This document shows, in pieces, positions 1 through 6,149 of a stretch of 7,599 nucleotides of DNA. This DNA comes from an uncultured Bacillota bacterium (GTDB lineage Bacteria > Bacillota > Clostridia > Peptostreptococcales > Anaerovoracaceae). Location of the stretch: NCBI GenBank assembly GCA_946638265.1, contig CAMPBN010000051.1, positions 1 to 7,599 on the forward strand, in the 5' to 3' direction. A model generated the notes under the pieces. That model made no database searches. It had not been told where the DNA came from and saw only the letters and a list, made by a program, of their open reading frames with translations. The position numbers and the translations under genes were made by a program. How positions within the stretch are numbered: position 1 is the stretch's first letter; each line of letters opens with the position of its first letter.

Positions 1-947
1 TCAACAGCATCATCCTCAGCATCCTCTACAAGGCACGTCCTGAAGAAGTAAAGCTGGTGCTGATCGACCCGAAGGTGGTGGAACTTGGCAATTATAACGG
101 CATTCCGCACCTGCTCATTCCGGTGGTGACAGAGCCTTCAAAGGCTGCTGCGGCGCTGAACTGGGCGGTTTCCGAAATGGACGAACGCTACAGAAAATTT
201 GCCGAAGTGGAGGTAAGAGACCTGGCTTCATATAACGACTATGTGAAGGCCAATCAGGAGCCGGATCTGGCGCTTCCGCAGGTGGTTATCATCATCGACG
301 AGCTGGCAGACCTTATGATGGCAGCGCCTTCGCAGGTGGAAGAATCCATTTGCCGACTGGCGCAGAAAGCAAGAGCTGCGGGCATGCATCTGATCGTAGC
401 TACCCAGAGACCTTCCGTGGATGTAGTGACAGGACTTATCAAGACCAACGTGCCTTCACGTATCGCATTTGCGGTAAGTTCACAGATAGATTCACGCGTT
501 ATCCTGGATAAAACAGGTGCCGAAAAGCTGGTGGGCAAGGGCGACATGCTCTACAACCCGCTGGGAATGGGACAGCCTATCCGCGTGCAGGGCGCATTCG
601 TATCAGACAGCGAAGTTCACAATGTCCTCGAGCACGTGAAAAAGCAGATGCTCGATGATGTTCAATATTCAACGGAAGTTTTGGACAATATCGAGAGGGC
701 CAATGCGCCGGAAAGCGATCCTGGTGACACCGACGAGCTGCTGCCTGAGGCTATCGAAACTGTCGTAAGAGCAGGCCAGGCCAGCGTTTCCATGCTCCAG
801 AGGCGTTTCCGCATCGGTTACAACCGTGCGGCGCGTATCGTGGATATGATGGAAGCAAGAGGCATTATCGGCCCTGCAGACGGCTCACGTCCGCGCCAGG
901 TATTGATGACGGAAGAGGAATTGGAAAACCTGAATACAGAGGAATAA
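1..947 (+). CDS. ftsK: DNA translocase FtsK/SpoIIIE, C-terminal part (5' end outside window)
   Basis: This is the C-terminal half of the hexameric ATP-driven DNA pump that moves chromosomal DNA through the division or sporulation septum. The open frame runs to the left edge, and its first codons read N-S-I-I-L-S-I-L-Y-K-A, which in this family directly follows the Walker A loop, so the P-loop lies just outside the window. Walker B is visible at about 282-314 (VVIIIDELADL). The motor continues through ATQRPSVDVVTGLIKTN and SRIAFAVSSQIDSRVILD. The gamma winged-helix domain that reads polar DNA motifs lies at about 730-915, including RRFRIGYNRAARIVDMME and GPADGSRPR. An internal GTG at 57 could be mistaken for a start but falls inside the motor domain. 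The gene ends 3 bp before rimO and probably shares its transcript. Whether the protein is closer to FtsK or SpoIIIE cannot be told without the membrane domain. Confidence 0.97.
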   Translation, partial: NSIILSILYKARPEEVKLVLIDPKVVELGNYNGIPHLLIPVVTEPSKAAAALNWAVSEMDERYRKFAEVEVRDLASYNDYVKANQEPDLALPQVVIIIDELADLMMAAPSQVEESICRLAQKARAAGMHLIVATQRPSVDVVTGLIKTNVPSRIAFAVSSQIDSRVILDKTGAEKLVGKGDMLYNPLGMGQPIRVQGAFVSDSEVHNVLEHVKKQMLDDVQYSTEVLDNIERANAPESDPGDTDELLPEAIETVVRAGQASVSMLQRRFRIGYNRAARIVDMMEARGIIGPADGSRPRQVLMTEEELENLNTEE

Positions 948-950
948 AAA

Positions 951-2297
951 ATGAAAATATACGTAGAAACCCTTGGGTGTCCCAAAAATTTCAACGATTC
1001 CCAGGTGGCTATGGGCATTATGGAAAAAGCGGGCCACAGTATGGTGAGCTCTCCGGAAGATGCGGAGCTGATGATACTAAATACCTGCGGATTTATCAAT
1101 GATGCCAAGAAAGAATCGATTGAGCGCATCCTGGAACTTGCGGAATATCGCGAAGACGGCAAAATACTGGCTGTTTCCGGCTGCCTTTCGGAGCGCTACA
1201 GCGATGAACTTTTCAAGGAAATGCCCGAAATCGATGTAATCTTGGGTGTAAACGAATATATGAACCTGCCGGAGATCCTTGACGGCATTGAAAAAGAGAA
1301 AAAGGCAAAAAGCGGAGAACTGCGAGGGATTTCGCGAATCAAAAATGTAACGCACATTCCATGCGGATTTGACGTGGATGTTAAGCGGAAATTCGACGAA
1401 AATCCTTATACAGCTACACTTAAGATAGCAGAAGGCTGCAATAACAGATGCTCTTATTGTATTATCCCGTATCTTCGAGGCGCTTACAGAAGCAAACCCA
1501 TGGAAGATATTATGGCGGAAGCGGAAGCTCTGGCACGCCGCGGATGCAAAGAGCTCTGCCTGATCGCGCAGGATGTGACATATTATGGCGTGGATATCTA
1601 CAAGGAATCCAAGCTGCCGGAGCTTCTTGAAAAGCTTTGCAAAATTGACGGGATCCGCTGGATCAGGCTGCTCTATTGCTACGAAGACAGAATAGACGAT
1701 CGCCTGATAGAAGTGATGGCGAAAGAACCGAAAATATGCCATTATATCGACATCCCGCTTCAGCACGCATCCGACAAAATCCTGAAAGCCATGAGGAGAA
1801 AATCCACCAAGGCTTCCATCAAAAAGACGATCGGGAAATTGCGGGCTGCCATGCCTGACATTCATATACGCACCACGCTCATTGTGGGCTTTCCGGGTGA
1901 AAAAAAGGCGGAGTTTGATGAGCTCTACGATTTTGTATGCGACATGAAATTTGAACGCCTGGGAGTTTTCGCATATTCCAAGGAAGAGGGAACTGATGCG
2001 GCCGAAATGCATCCGCAGGTCAGATCTGACGTGAAGGAACGCAGAGTGAACGCCATCATGCAGCGTCAGGTGGAGATTTCACTTGAGTCAAACCGCGCCC
2101 AGATCGGCAAAGTGCTGGATGTTATCGTGGATGAGATTGACGAAGACGGTTCGTATATAGGACGTACGGAATATGATGCTCCGGAAATCGACAATTCGGT
2201 CATCTTTACATCAGAAAAAAAGCTTAACATCGGCGATATGGTGAAGGTTGAAATTACGGATGCCTTTGATTACGACCTGGTGGGCGTTTGCAAATAA
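951..2297 (+). CDS. rimO: Ribosomal protein S12 methylthiotransferase RimO
   Basis: RimO is a radical SAM enzyme that adds a methylthio group to the beta carbon of a conserved aspartate in ribosomal protein S12. The 448-residue length is normal for the family. The N-terminal UPF0004 domain shows the three cluster-binding cysteines C10 (TLGCPKN), C46 (NTCGF) and C78 (SGCLSERY). The radical SAM motif CxxxCxxC is C163, C167 and C170 (GCNNRCSYCIIP), so two 4Fe-4S clusters are expected. The C-terminal region from about residue 375 fits a TRAM domain. RimO is favoured over the tRNA enzyme MiaB by NTCGFI, DIPLQHASDKILKAMRR and the start METLGCPKN-like IYVETLGCPKN. The ATG at 951 has the upstream ribosome binding site AGAGGA, which lies in the last codons of ftsK, so the two genes appear translationally linked. 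pgsA follows after 12 bp. Confidence 0.96.
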   Translation: MKIYVETLGCPKNFNDSQVAMGIMEKAGHSMVSSPEDAELMILNTCGFINDAKKESIERILELAEYREDGKILAVSGCLSERYSDELFKEMPEIDVILGVNEYMNLPEILDGIEKEKKAKSGELRGISRIKNVTHIPCGFDVDVKRKFDENPYTATLKIAEGCNNRCSYCIIPYLRGAYRSKPMEDIMAEAEALARRGCKELCLIAQDVTYYGVDIYKESKLPELLEKLCKIDGIRWIRLLYCYEDRIDDRLIEVMAKEPKICHYIDIPLQHASDKILKAMRRKSTKASIKKTIGKLRAAMPDIHIRTTLIVGFPGEKKAEFDELYDFVCDMKFERLGVFAYSKEEGTDAAEMHPQVRSDVKERRVNAIMQRQVEISLESNRAQIGKVLDVIVDEIDEDGSYIGRTEYDAPEIDNSVIFTSEKKLNIGDMVKVEITDAFDYDLVGVCK

Positions 2298-2309
2298 GGG
2301 GGATAAAAA

Positions 2310-2849
2310 ATGAATTTACCTAACAAACTTACATTAGCCAGAATTTTTGCCGTGCCCGTATTTGTGGCGCTGTATCTTTTGAAGCTCTATATTCCGGCTT
2401 TTGCCGTGTTTATTCTGGCTTCGCTTACGGATATGCTGGACGGAAAAATTGCACGCAAATACAATCTGGTGACCAATTTTGGCAAGATCATGGACCCTCT
2501 GGCAGACAAAGTATTGGTATATTCCGCATTTTGTCTGATGATAGAAAACGGAGTAATGCCGGGGTGGATGCTGATCGTGATACTGGCGCGCGAATTTGTT
2601 GTTTCCGGCGTCCGTACCGTGGCTGCTTCCGAAGGCATCGTGATCGCGGCTGCCATGAGCGGCAAAATCAAAACTGTACTTCAGATGATAGCTGTGCCGA
2701 TGCTGATACTGACCGGCGCGGAATTTGAAGGTATGTTCGGCACTCTGCTGCACTGGGGAGCGCTGATTTTCCTGTGGGCGTCGCTCATCATGACCGTGTA
2801 CTCCGGTATCGAGTATGTGGCTAAGAATAAGCAATGCTTCTCGATGTAA
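2310..2849 (+). CDS. pgsA: CDP-diacylglycerol--glycerol-3-phosphate 3-phosphatidyltransferase
   Basis: PgsA makes phosphatidylglycerophosphate from CDP-diacylglycerol and glycerol 3-phosphate, the committed step to phosphatidylglycerol and cardiolipin in the cytoplasmic membrane. The 179-residue protein carries the complete CDP-alcohol phosphotransferase signature D-x2-D-G-x2-A-R-x8-G-x3-D-x3-D at D41, D44, G45, A48, R49, G58, D62 and D66. The start MNLPNKLTLARIFAVP is typical, and several hydrophobic segments follow (about 13-38, 68-98, 121-137, 146-166). The ATG has a strong GGGGGA ribosome binding site 12 bp after rimO, which supports one operon. The C-terminus (YVAKNKQCFSM) has about the expected length, but its stop codon lies only about 8 bp before a GC-rich inverted repeat. 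The last few residues may therefore have been altered by an insertion. Confidence 0.95.
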   Translation: MNLPNKLTLARIFAVPVFVALYLLKLYIPAFAVFILASLTDMLDGKIARKYNLVTNFGKIMDPLADKVLVYSAFCLMIENGVMPGWMLIVILAREFVVSGVRTVAASEGIVIAAAMSGKIKTVLQMIAVPMLILTGAEFEGMFGTLLHWGALIFLWASLIMTVYSGIEYVAKNKQCFSM

Positions 2850-2857
2850 CGAATCAC

Positions 2858-3109
2858 GAGTTTTTAATCGCTCCGGCAATGCAAATGCCTCCCGCGGGCT
2901 TTCCCCTCAGTGGGCCACTGTCTCAACTCACCTCACGAGTTTTGGAAGGCGCGCCCGACTCGGGGTTTTTCGCATGCTAACAAACCCCTCAAACAGCACG
3001 CCGACGCGCCGTTCGCGCTGCCAAAACTCCTGTTCGGCTCGTTGGACATTGCCACCACATCGGCCAGCACACGCGACGGCATCTGCATCGCCTTCGCACT
3101 TTAATACTC
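2858..3109 (+). repeat. GC-rich imperfect inverted-repeat element between pgsA and cinA
   Basis: The segment has two arms that align with each other in inverted orientation. The left arm (GAGT at 2858, then GGCAATGCAAATGCC at 2875-2889) matches the complement of the right arm (GGCGATGCAGATGCC, complement of 3078-3092, ending in GAGT at 3109). Similarity continues inward to GAGTTTTGG (2937-2945), which pairs exactly with CCAAAACTC (3021-3029). Inside, GGCGCG (2948-2953) pairs with CGCGCC (3005-3010) and GGGGTTT (2962-2968) pairs with AAACCCC (2982-2988), giving a nested stem. A separate small palindrome is CAGTGGGCCACTG (2908-2920). Hand-counted GC over 2881-3060 is 60%, above the flanks. A 103-codon reading frame (2815-3126) crosses it but has low-complexity S/T/R/P composition, no ribosome binding site, and begins inside pgsA. 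This is probably a small non-autonomous mobile repeat or a structured RNA. The exact ends are uncertain; TTTAAT at 2863-2868 and 3100-3105 is a possible target duplication for a slightly shorter element. Confidence 0.7.
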
Positions 3110-3121
3110 AAATTGTAATAA
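3093..3121 (+). promoter_or_regulatory. Possible weak promoter for cinA at the edge of the repeat element
   Basis: TTCGCA (3093-3098), a 4/6 match to the -35 consensus, is followed after 17 bp by TAATAA (3116-3121) as a -10 candidate. The -35 lies in the right arm of the inverted repeat and the -10 in AT-rich sequence next to it. It would give a start about 15 bp before the cinA start codon region, which leaves a very short leader. The call rests only on consensus matching. Confidence 0.25.
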
Positions 3122-3142
3122 TGTAGAGATAGGAGAAATGTG

Positions 3143-4471
3143 ATGAAAACTGCGATACTTTCGGTTGGAACTGAGATTTTGTTCGGTCAGATTACTAACA
3201 CTAATACTGTGTACCTCTCGCAGCAGCTGCAAATGCTGGGATATGATGTGATGTACCACTATACGGTGGGCGACAACCCTACCAGACTGAAGGAAATGAT
3301 ACTGGACATCTTTAAAGAATGCGACCTGATTCTCACCACGGGCGGGTTGGGACCGACACAGGACGACCTGACCAAAGAGACGGTGTGCGAAGCTTTGAAT
3401 GACAAGATCATCGAATTCCCGGAGCAGGTGGAGATACTCAAATCCCACTTCGAAAAACGCGGTCATAAGATGACCGAAAACAATATGAAACAGGCATTTT
3501 TCCCGTCACGCGCGCATATTTTCGACAATCCGAAAGGTACAGCGCCGGGCTTTGCACTCGAAGAAAACGGCAAGATGGTTATCTGCATGCCCGGACCTCC
3601 GAGTGAGATGAAATACATGTTTGAAAACAGAGTGCGTCCGTTCCTGGCCGAAAAACAGGACAGCGTGCTTTTCTACCGCAGCATCCGCACTTTCGGAATC
3701 GGCGAATCCAAGCTGGAAACCGAGCTTTTGCCTTTGATAGAAGGCCAGACGGATCCGACTATCGCTACTTATGCAAAAATGGGCGAATCCACATTCCGCA
3801 TAGCATCCAAGAGAAAGACCGAAGCGGAAGCAAAGGCTGCAGTGGATGAGATGCTGGAAAAAGCCGAAAAGATAGTAGGAAGCTTTGTTTACAGCATAGA
3901 TGATGAAGAATTGGCCGTAGTTACGGGCAAAAAGCTGATTGAAAAGAAAATCTCGCTGGCTTGTGCCGAAAGTATCACAGGCGGAAGCTTTGCCGGGGCG
4001 CTCACTCAGGTGGCGGGTATCAGCAGCGTCTTCAGAGGCGGATTTGTTACTTATACTAATGAAATGAAAGAAAAGGTGCTGGGCGTTTCAAAAGACACGC
4101 TGGCAAAATATACCGAATACTCCGGGGAGACTGCCGCAGAGATGGCACAGGGAACCTTCGAAAAGACAGGGGCTGACATCTGCATTTCCGTAACGGGTGT
4201 GGCAGGGCCTGACGGCGGCACCGAAAAATGCCCGGTGGGCCAGTCTTATATCGGAATTTCGTTTAAGAGCGACATATTAAAAGGTAAAAAAGGAAAAGAG
4301 GGCGGGAACAATCCTTTCACCATCTTTTCGGATCACGGAGTGCTGCTGCGTGAGGAAAAAGACGGCCGCACCATGGTAGTAAAAGAGATTCAGGCGTTCG
4401 GAAGAGAGCGGAACAATATCAGAAACTACACTGTTCTGGCCATGCTGAGCCTGATAAATTCAATGCTTTAA
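3143..4471 (+). CDS. cinA: CinA family protein: MoCF-like domain plus nicotinamide-nucleotide amidohydrolase (PncC) domain
   Basis: This two-domain protein has an N-terminal molybdopterin-binding-like (COG1058) domain (LSVGTEILFGQITNTN at about residues 6-21; TTGGLGPTQDDLTKE at about 65-79). Its C-terminal PncC-like domain deamidates nicotinamide mononucleotide in pyridine nucleotide recycling, with A-E-S-x-T-G-G around S277 and VTGVAGPDGGTEKCPVGQ at about 351-368. In some Gram-positive bacteria CinA is also competence-induced and linked to RecA. The ATG at 3143 is chosen because AGGAG (3131-3135) lies 7 bp upstream; the GTG at 3140 is only 4 bp away. At 442 residues it is longer than the usual roughly 410-420, mainly because of a lysine- and glycine-rich insertion at about residues 375-410 before the closing RERxxIRxxTVLAMLSL helix. 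No terminator is seen before recA, so readthrough into recA is possible. Confidence 0.94.
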   Translation: MKTAILSVGTEILFGQITNTNTVYLSQQLQMLGYDVMYHYTVGDNPTRLKEMILDIFKECDLILTTGGLGPTQDDLTKETVCEALNDKIIEFPEQVEILKSHFEKRGHKMTENNMKQAFFPSRAHIFDNPKGTAPGFALEENGKMVICMPGPPSEMKYMFENRVRPFLAEKQDSVLFYRSIRTFGIGESKLETELLPLIEGQTDPTIATYAKMGESTFRIASKRKTEAEAKAAVDEMLEKAEKIVGSFVYSIDDEELAVVTGKKLIEKKISLACAESITGGSFAGALTQVAGISSVFRGGFVTYTNEMKEKVLGVSKDTLAKYTEYSGETAAEMAQGTFEKTGADICISVTGVAGPDGGTEKCPVGQSYIGISFKSDILKGKKGKEGGNNPFTIFSDHGVLLREEKDGRTMVVKEIQAFGRERNNIRNYTVLAMLSLINSML

Positions 4472-4490
4472 TCATTTTGGAAATATCTGG

Positions 4491-4519
4491 TTGACAAGCA
4501 AGAAGAACAATGGTAATAT
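4491..4519 (+). promoter_or_regulatory. Distal recA promoter (P1), sigma-A type
   Basis: A perfect -35 TTGACA (4491-4496) is separated by 17 bp from the -10 TAATAT (4514-4519). It begins only 20 bp after the cinA stop codon and would give a leader of about 170 nt for recA. The LexA operator lies about 115 bp downstream, so P1 could be partly LexA-independent, or blocked only as a roadblock to elongation. Confidence 0.75.
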
Positions 4520-4571
4520 GTGGTAAAATGTAAAAGCATATTCGATGGGATTTCTGTTTGCGCAATTTATG

Positions 4572-4593
4572 GCATTTTTTCGTGAAAAATTTG
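4572..4593 (+). repeat. Short AT-rich repeat in recA leader, matching a sequence downstream of recA
   Basis: The 22 bases starting GCATTTTTTCGTGAAA match 5952-5974 (starting GCATTTTTTCCGTGAAA) with one gap and one mismatch. The copy lies between the two recA promoters, just upstream of the proximal -35. The match may be a dispersed repeat or a shared protein-binding site; nothing in the sequence decides between these. Confidence 0.45.
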
Positions 4594-4602
4594 AAAAAGT
4601 GC

Positions 4603-4631
4603 TTGACCGTTTGAGTTTTTTGGGTTATTCT
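4603..4631 (+). promoter_or_regulatory. Proximal recA promoter (P2), sigma-A type
   Basis: The -35 TTGACC (4603-4608) is followed by a 17-bp spacer and the -10 TATTCT (4626-4631). Transcription would start near 4638, at the edge of the LexA box at 4639-4650. This is the arrangement expected for a LexA-repressed promoter. Confidence 0.7.
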
Positions 4632-4638
4632 AATTTCG

Positions 4639-4650
4639 GAACAGATGTTC
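4639..4650 (+). promoter_or_regulatory. LexA (DinR) operator of recA
   Basis: GAACAGATGTTC is a perfect GAAC-N4-GTTC dyad, the core of the Gram-positive SOS box. It sits just downstream of the P2 -10 element and about 45 bp before the chosen recA start. LexA bound here would block P2 until RecA filaments on single-stranded DNA trigger LexA self-cleavage, which makes recA autoregulated. A degenerate second half-site occurs at 4660-4671. Confidence 0.9.
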
Positions 4651-4681
4651 TACATTGTTAATCATATGTTCTCAAACACAT

Positions 4682-4686
4682 GGAGG
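4682..4686 (+). promoter_or_regulatory. Ribosome binding site that decides the recA start (TTG)
   Basis: GGAGG at 4682-4686 overlaps the ATG at 4680 and lies 8 bp before TTG 4695, the ideal distance. The upstream in-frame ATG at 4680 has no such site of its own. The TTG also gives a protein start (MTTTKDERDKALEAA) of normal RecA length. Confidence 0.85.
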
Positions 4687-4694
4687 AAATTACA

Positions 4695-5777
4695 TTGACT
4701 ACTACCAAAGATGAAAGAGATAAAGCATTAGAAGCTGCGATGCTTCAGATACAAAAACAGTTCGGAAAAGGCTCTGTTATGAAGCTGGGCGACGATTCGG
4801 CCCATCTCAATGTGGAGGCCATTTCCACAGGCTCCATCAGCCTGGATATCGCCACAGGTATCGGCGGTATCCCAAAGGGCCGTATCACAGAGATTTACGG
4901 GCCTGAATCTTCAGGTAAGACCACGCTCACGCTGCATATCATAGCAGAGGCTCAGAAAGCCGGCGGAAAGGCCGCTTTCATCGACGCAGAGCATGCGCTG
5001 GATCCTGACTACGCTGCAAACTTAGGCGTAGATATAGACGAGCTCATCGTATCACAGCCCGATACAGGCGAACAGGCTCTTGAAATCTGCGAGATGCTGG
5101 TTCGTTCCGGCGCACTGGACGTTGTCGTTATCGACTCTGTTGCCGCACTGGTACCAAAGAGTGAAATCGAAGGCAGTATGGGAGATTCACACGTAGGTCT
5201 TCAGGCAAGACTGATGTCCCAGGCTCTCAGAAAGCTTACCGGTGTTATCAACAAATCCCACACAGCTGTTGTATTCATCAACCAACTGCGTGAAAAAGTG
5301 GGCGTTGTTTACGGCAATCCCGAAGTGACCACCGGTGGCCGCGCACTTAAATTCTATTCCACCATGCGTATCGACGTGCGCAGAGTGGAGACTATCAAGT
5401 CCGGAGATCAGATGCTCGGAAACCGTACCAAGGCTAAGATCGTAAAGAACAAGGTAGCGCCTCCGTTCAAGCAGGCTGAATTTGATATCATGTACGGCGA
5501 AGGTATTTCCAAGGCCGGAGATATCTTAGACTGCGCAACTGATGCAGGCCTCATCGAAAAGGCAGGCTCGTGGTACAGCTACGACGGCAACCGTATCGGT
5601 CAGGGCAGAGAAAACGTGAAGGTATTCCTGCTCTCAAATCCGGACGTTATGGACCGTCTGGAAGGCCAGCTTTTGGATTCCCTTAAGAAGTCCATCGGAG
5701 CCGGCGCCGAAGAAGAGGATATGCCTGAACCGGATTTTGAAAATCTGGCAGACGAAGACGGAGTGATTCCGGATTAA
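4695..5777 (+). CDS. recA: Recombinase RecA
   Basis: RecA is the ATP-dependent strand-exchange protein of homologous recombination and the co-protease that triggers LexA cleavage in the SOS response. Read from TTG 4695 it has 360 residues, a usual length. Key motifs are present: the N-terminal helix ALEAAMLQIQKQFGKGSVM, Walker A GPESSGKTT (69-77), catalytic E99 (DAEHALDP), Walker B VVVIDSVAAL with D147, loop L1 around 160-168 (GSMGDSHVG), loop L2 around 198-213, and GGRALKFYSTMRIDVRR after it. The C-terminus is strongly acidic (EEEDMPEPDFENLADEDG), typical of the regulatory tail. No intein or frameshift interrupts it. It has its own promoters with a LexA operator, and ends at an intrinsic terminator 20 bp after the stop, so it is probably transcribed alone or with cinA. 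No recX-like gene follows directly. Confidence 0.98.
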   Translation: MTTTKDERDKALEAAMLQIQKQFGKGSVMKLGDDSAHLNVEAISTGSISLDIATGIGGIPKGRITEIYGPESSGKTTLTLHIIAEAQKAGGKAAFIDAEHALDPDYAANLGVDIDELIVSQPDTGEQALEICEMLVRSGALDVVVIDSVAALVPKSEIEGSMGDSHVGLQARLMSQALRKLTGVINKSHTAVVFINQLREKVGVVYGNPEVTTGGRALKFYSTMRIDVRRVETIKSGDQMLGNRTKAKIVKNKVAPPFKQAEFDIMYGEGISKAGDILDCATDAGLIEKAGSWYSYDGNRIGQGRENVKVFLLSNPDVMDRLEGQLLDSLKKSIGAGAEEEDMPEPDFENLADEDGVIPD

Positions 5778-5796
5778 AATCAAAAGCGGTATTAAG

Positions 5797-5828
5797 AAGC
5801 AGTTTCCTTTATAGGAGACTGCTTTTTT
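5797..5828 (+). terminator. Intrinsic terminator of recA
   Basis: AAGCAGTTTCC (5797-5807) pairs with GGAGACTGCTT (5814-5824) in an 11-bp stem with one G-U pair and the loop TTTATA. A run of six T (5823-5828) follows. The hairpin begins 20 bp after the recA stop codon. Confidence 0.92.
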
Positions 5829-5898
5829 ATGTAAGAGTGGCGCTGTTAGGGCAGCAGAGACCGTTGCGGTTACGATAATATGTATTATGTTTAGTGCT

Positions 5899-5971
5899 GG
5901 CAGAGCGAACGCCATACAGTGCGATTTTCTCTGCCATTTTTCATGAAATTAGCATTTTTTCCGTGAAACAT
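5899..5971 (+). repeat. Hairpin-bearing intergenic repeat module, copy 1
   Basis: GGCAGAG (5899-5905), a 23-nt loop, CTCTGCC (5929-5935) and ATTTTT are followed 19 nt later by CCGTGAAACAT (5961-5971). The longest exact match to copy 2 is GATTTTCTCTGCCATTTTT (5923-5941). The 7-bp stem with trailing T run could act as a weak terminator on the + strand. Its inner part also carries the GCATTTTTTCCGTGAAA sequence that resembles 4572-4593. Confidence 0.65.
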
Positions 5972-6070
5972 TTGCCTAAATTATTCCAAAGCAGGCGTTT
6001 TTACCATTATAACCCTTGAAAATCACCTATATATTGGTATTTCAAAAGCAAAATGCCAGTAAAAGCACTT

Positions 6071-6149
6071 AAAATGGCAGAGTAAAGAACGAGAAATGTG
6101 ATTTTCTCTGCCATTTTTAAAATTTTAATGTTTTCAAACCGTGAAACAT
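6071..6149 (+). repeat. Hairpin-bearing intergenic repeat module, copy 2
   Basis: This has the same layout as the copy at 5899: GGCAGAG (6076-6082), a loop of exactly 23 nt, CTCTGCC (6106-6112), ATTTTT, and CCGTGAAACAT (6139-6149) 20 nt later. Here the stem is longer: AAAATGGCAGAG (6071-6082) pairs perfectly with CTCTGCCATTTT (6106-6117) over 12 bp. The A/T ends make it look like a bidirectional terminator or a small mobile palindromic repeat. The loop sequence differs from copy 1 while its length and the arms are kept. Confidence 0.65.

Noticed and set aside
1077..2012. 311-codon reading frame on the - strand over rimO
   Set aside because: It lies wholly antisense to an intact, well-recognised rimO and has the composition of a shadow frame.
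2334..2879. 181-codon - strand reading frame over pgsA
   Set aside because: Antisense to a complete pgsA with the full catalytic signature; histidine/glutamine-rich shadow composition.
2815..3126. 103-codon + strand reading frame across the pgsA-cinA gap (and a shorter one at 2910-3104)
   Set aside because: It begins inside the pgsA 3' end in another frame, has no ribosome binding site, is rich in S/T/R/P and matches no domain I recognise. The underlying DNA is better explained by the inverted repeat.
5634..5915. 93-codon - strand reading frame with hydrophobic start downstream of recA
   Set aside because: Half of it is antisense to the recA C-terminus, it runs through the recA terminator hairpin, and it has no ribosome binding site.
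5899..6149. Possible CRISPR array
   Set aside because: Only two repeat copies, each with an internal hairpin and a spacing of about 100 bp; no regular short repeat-spacer pattern and no cas genes.
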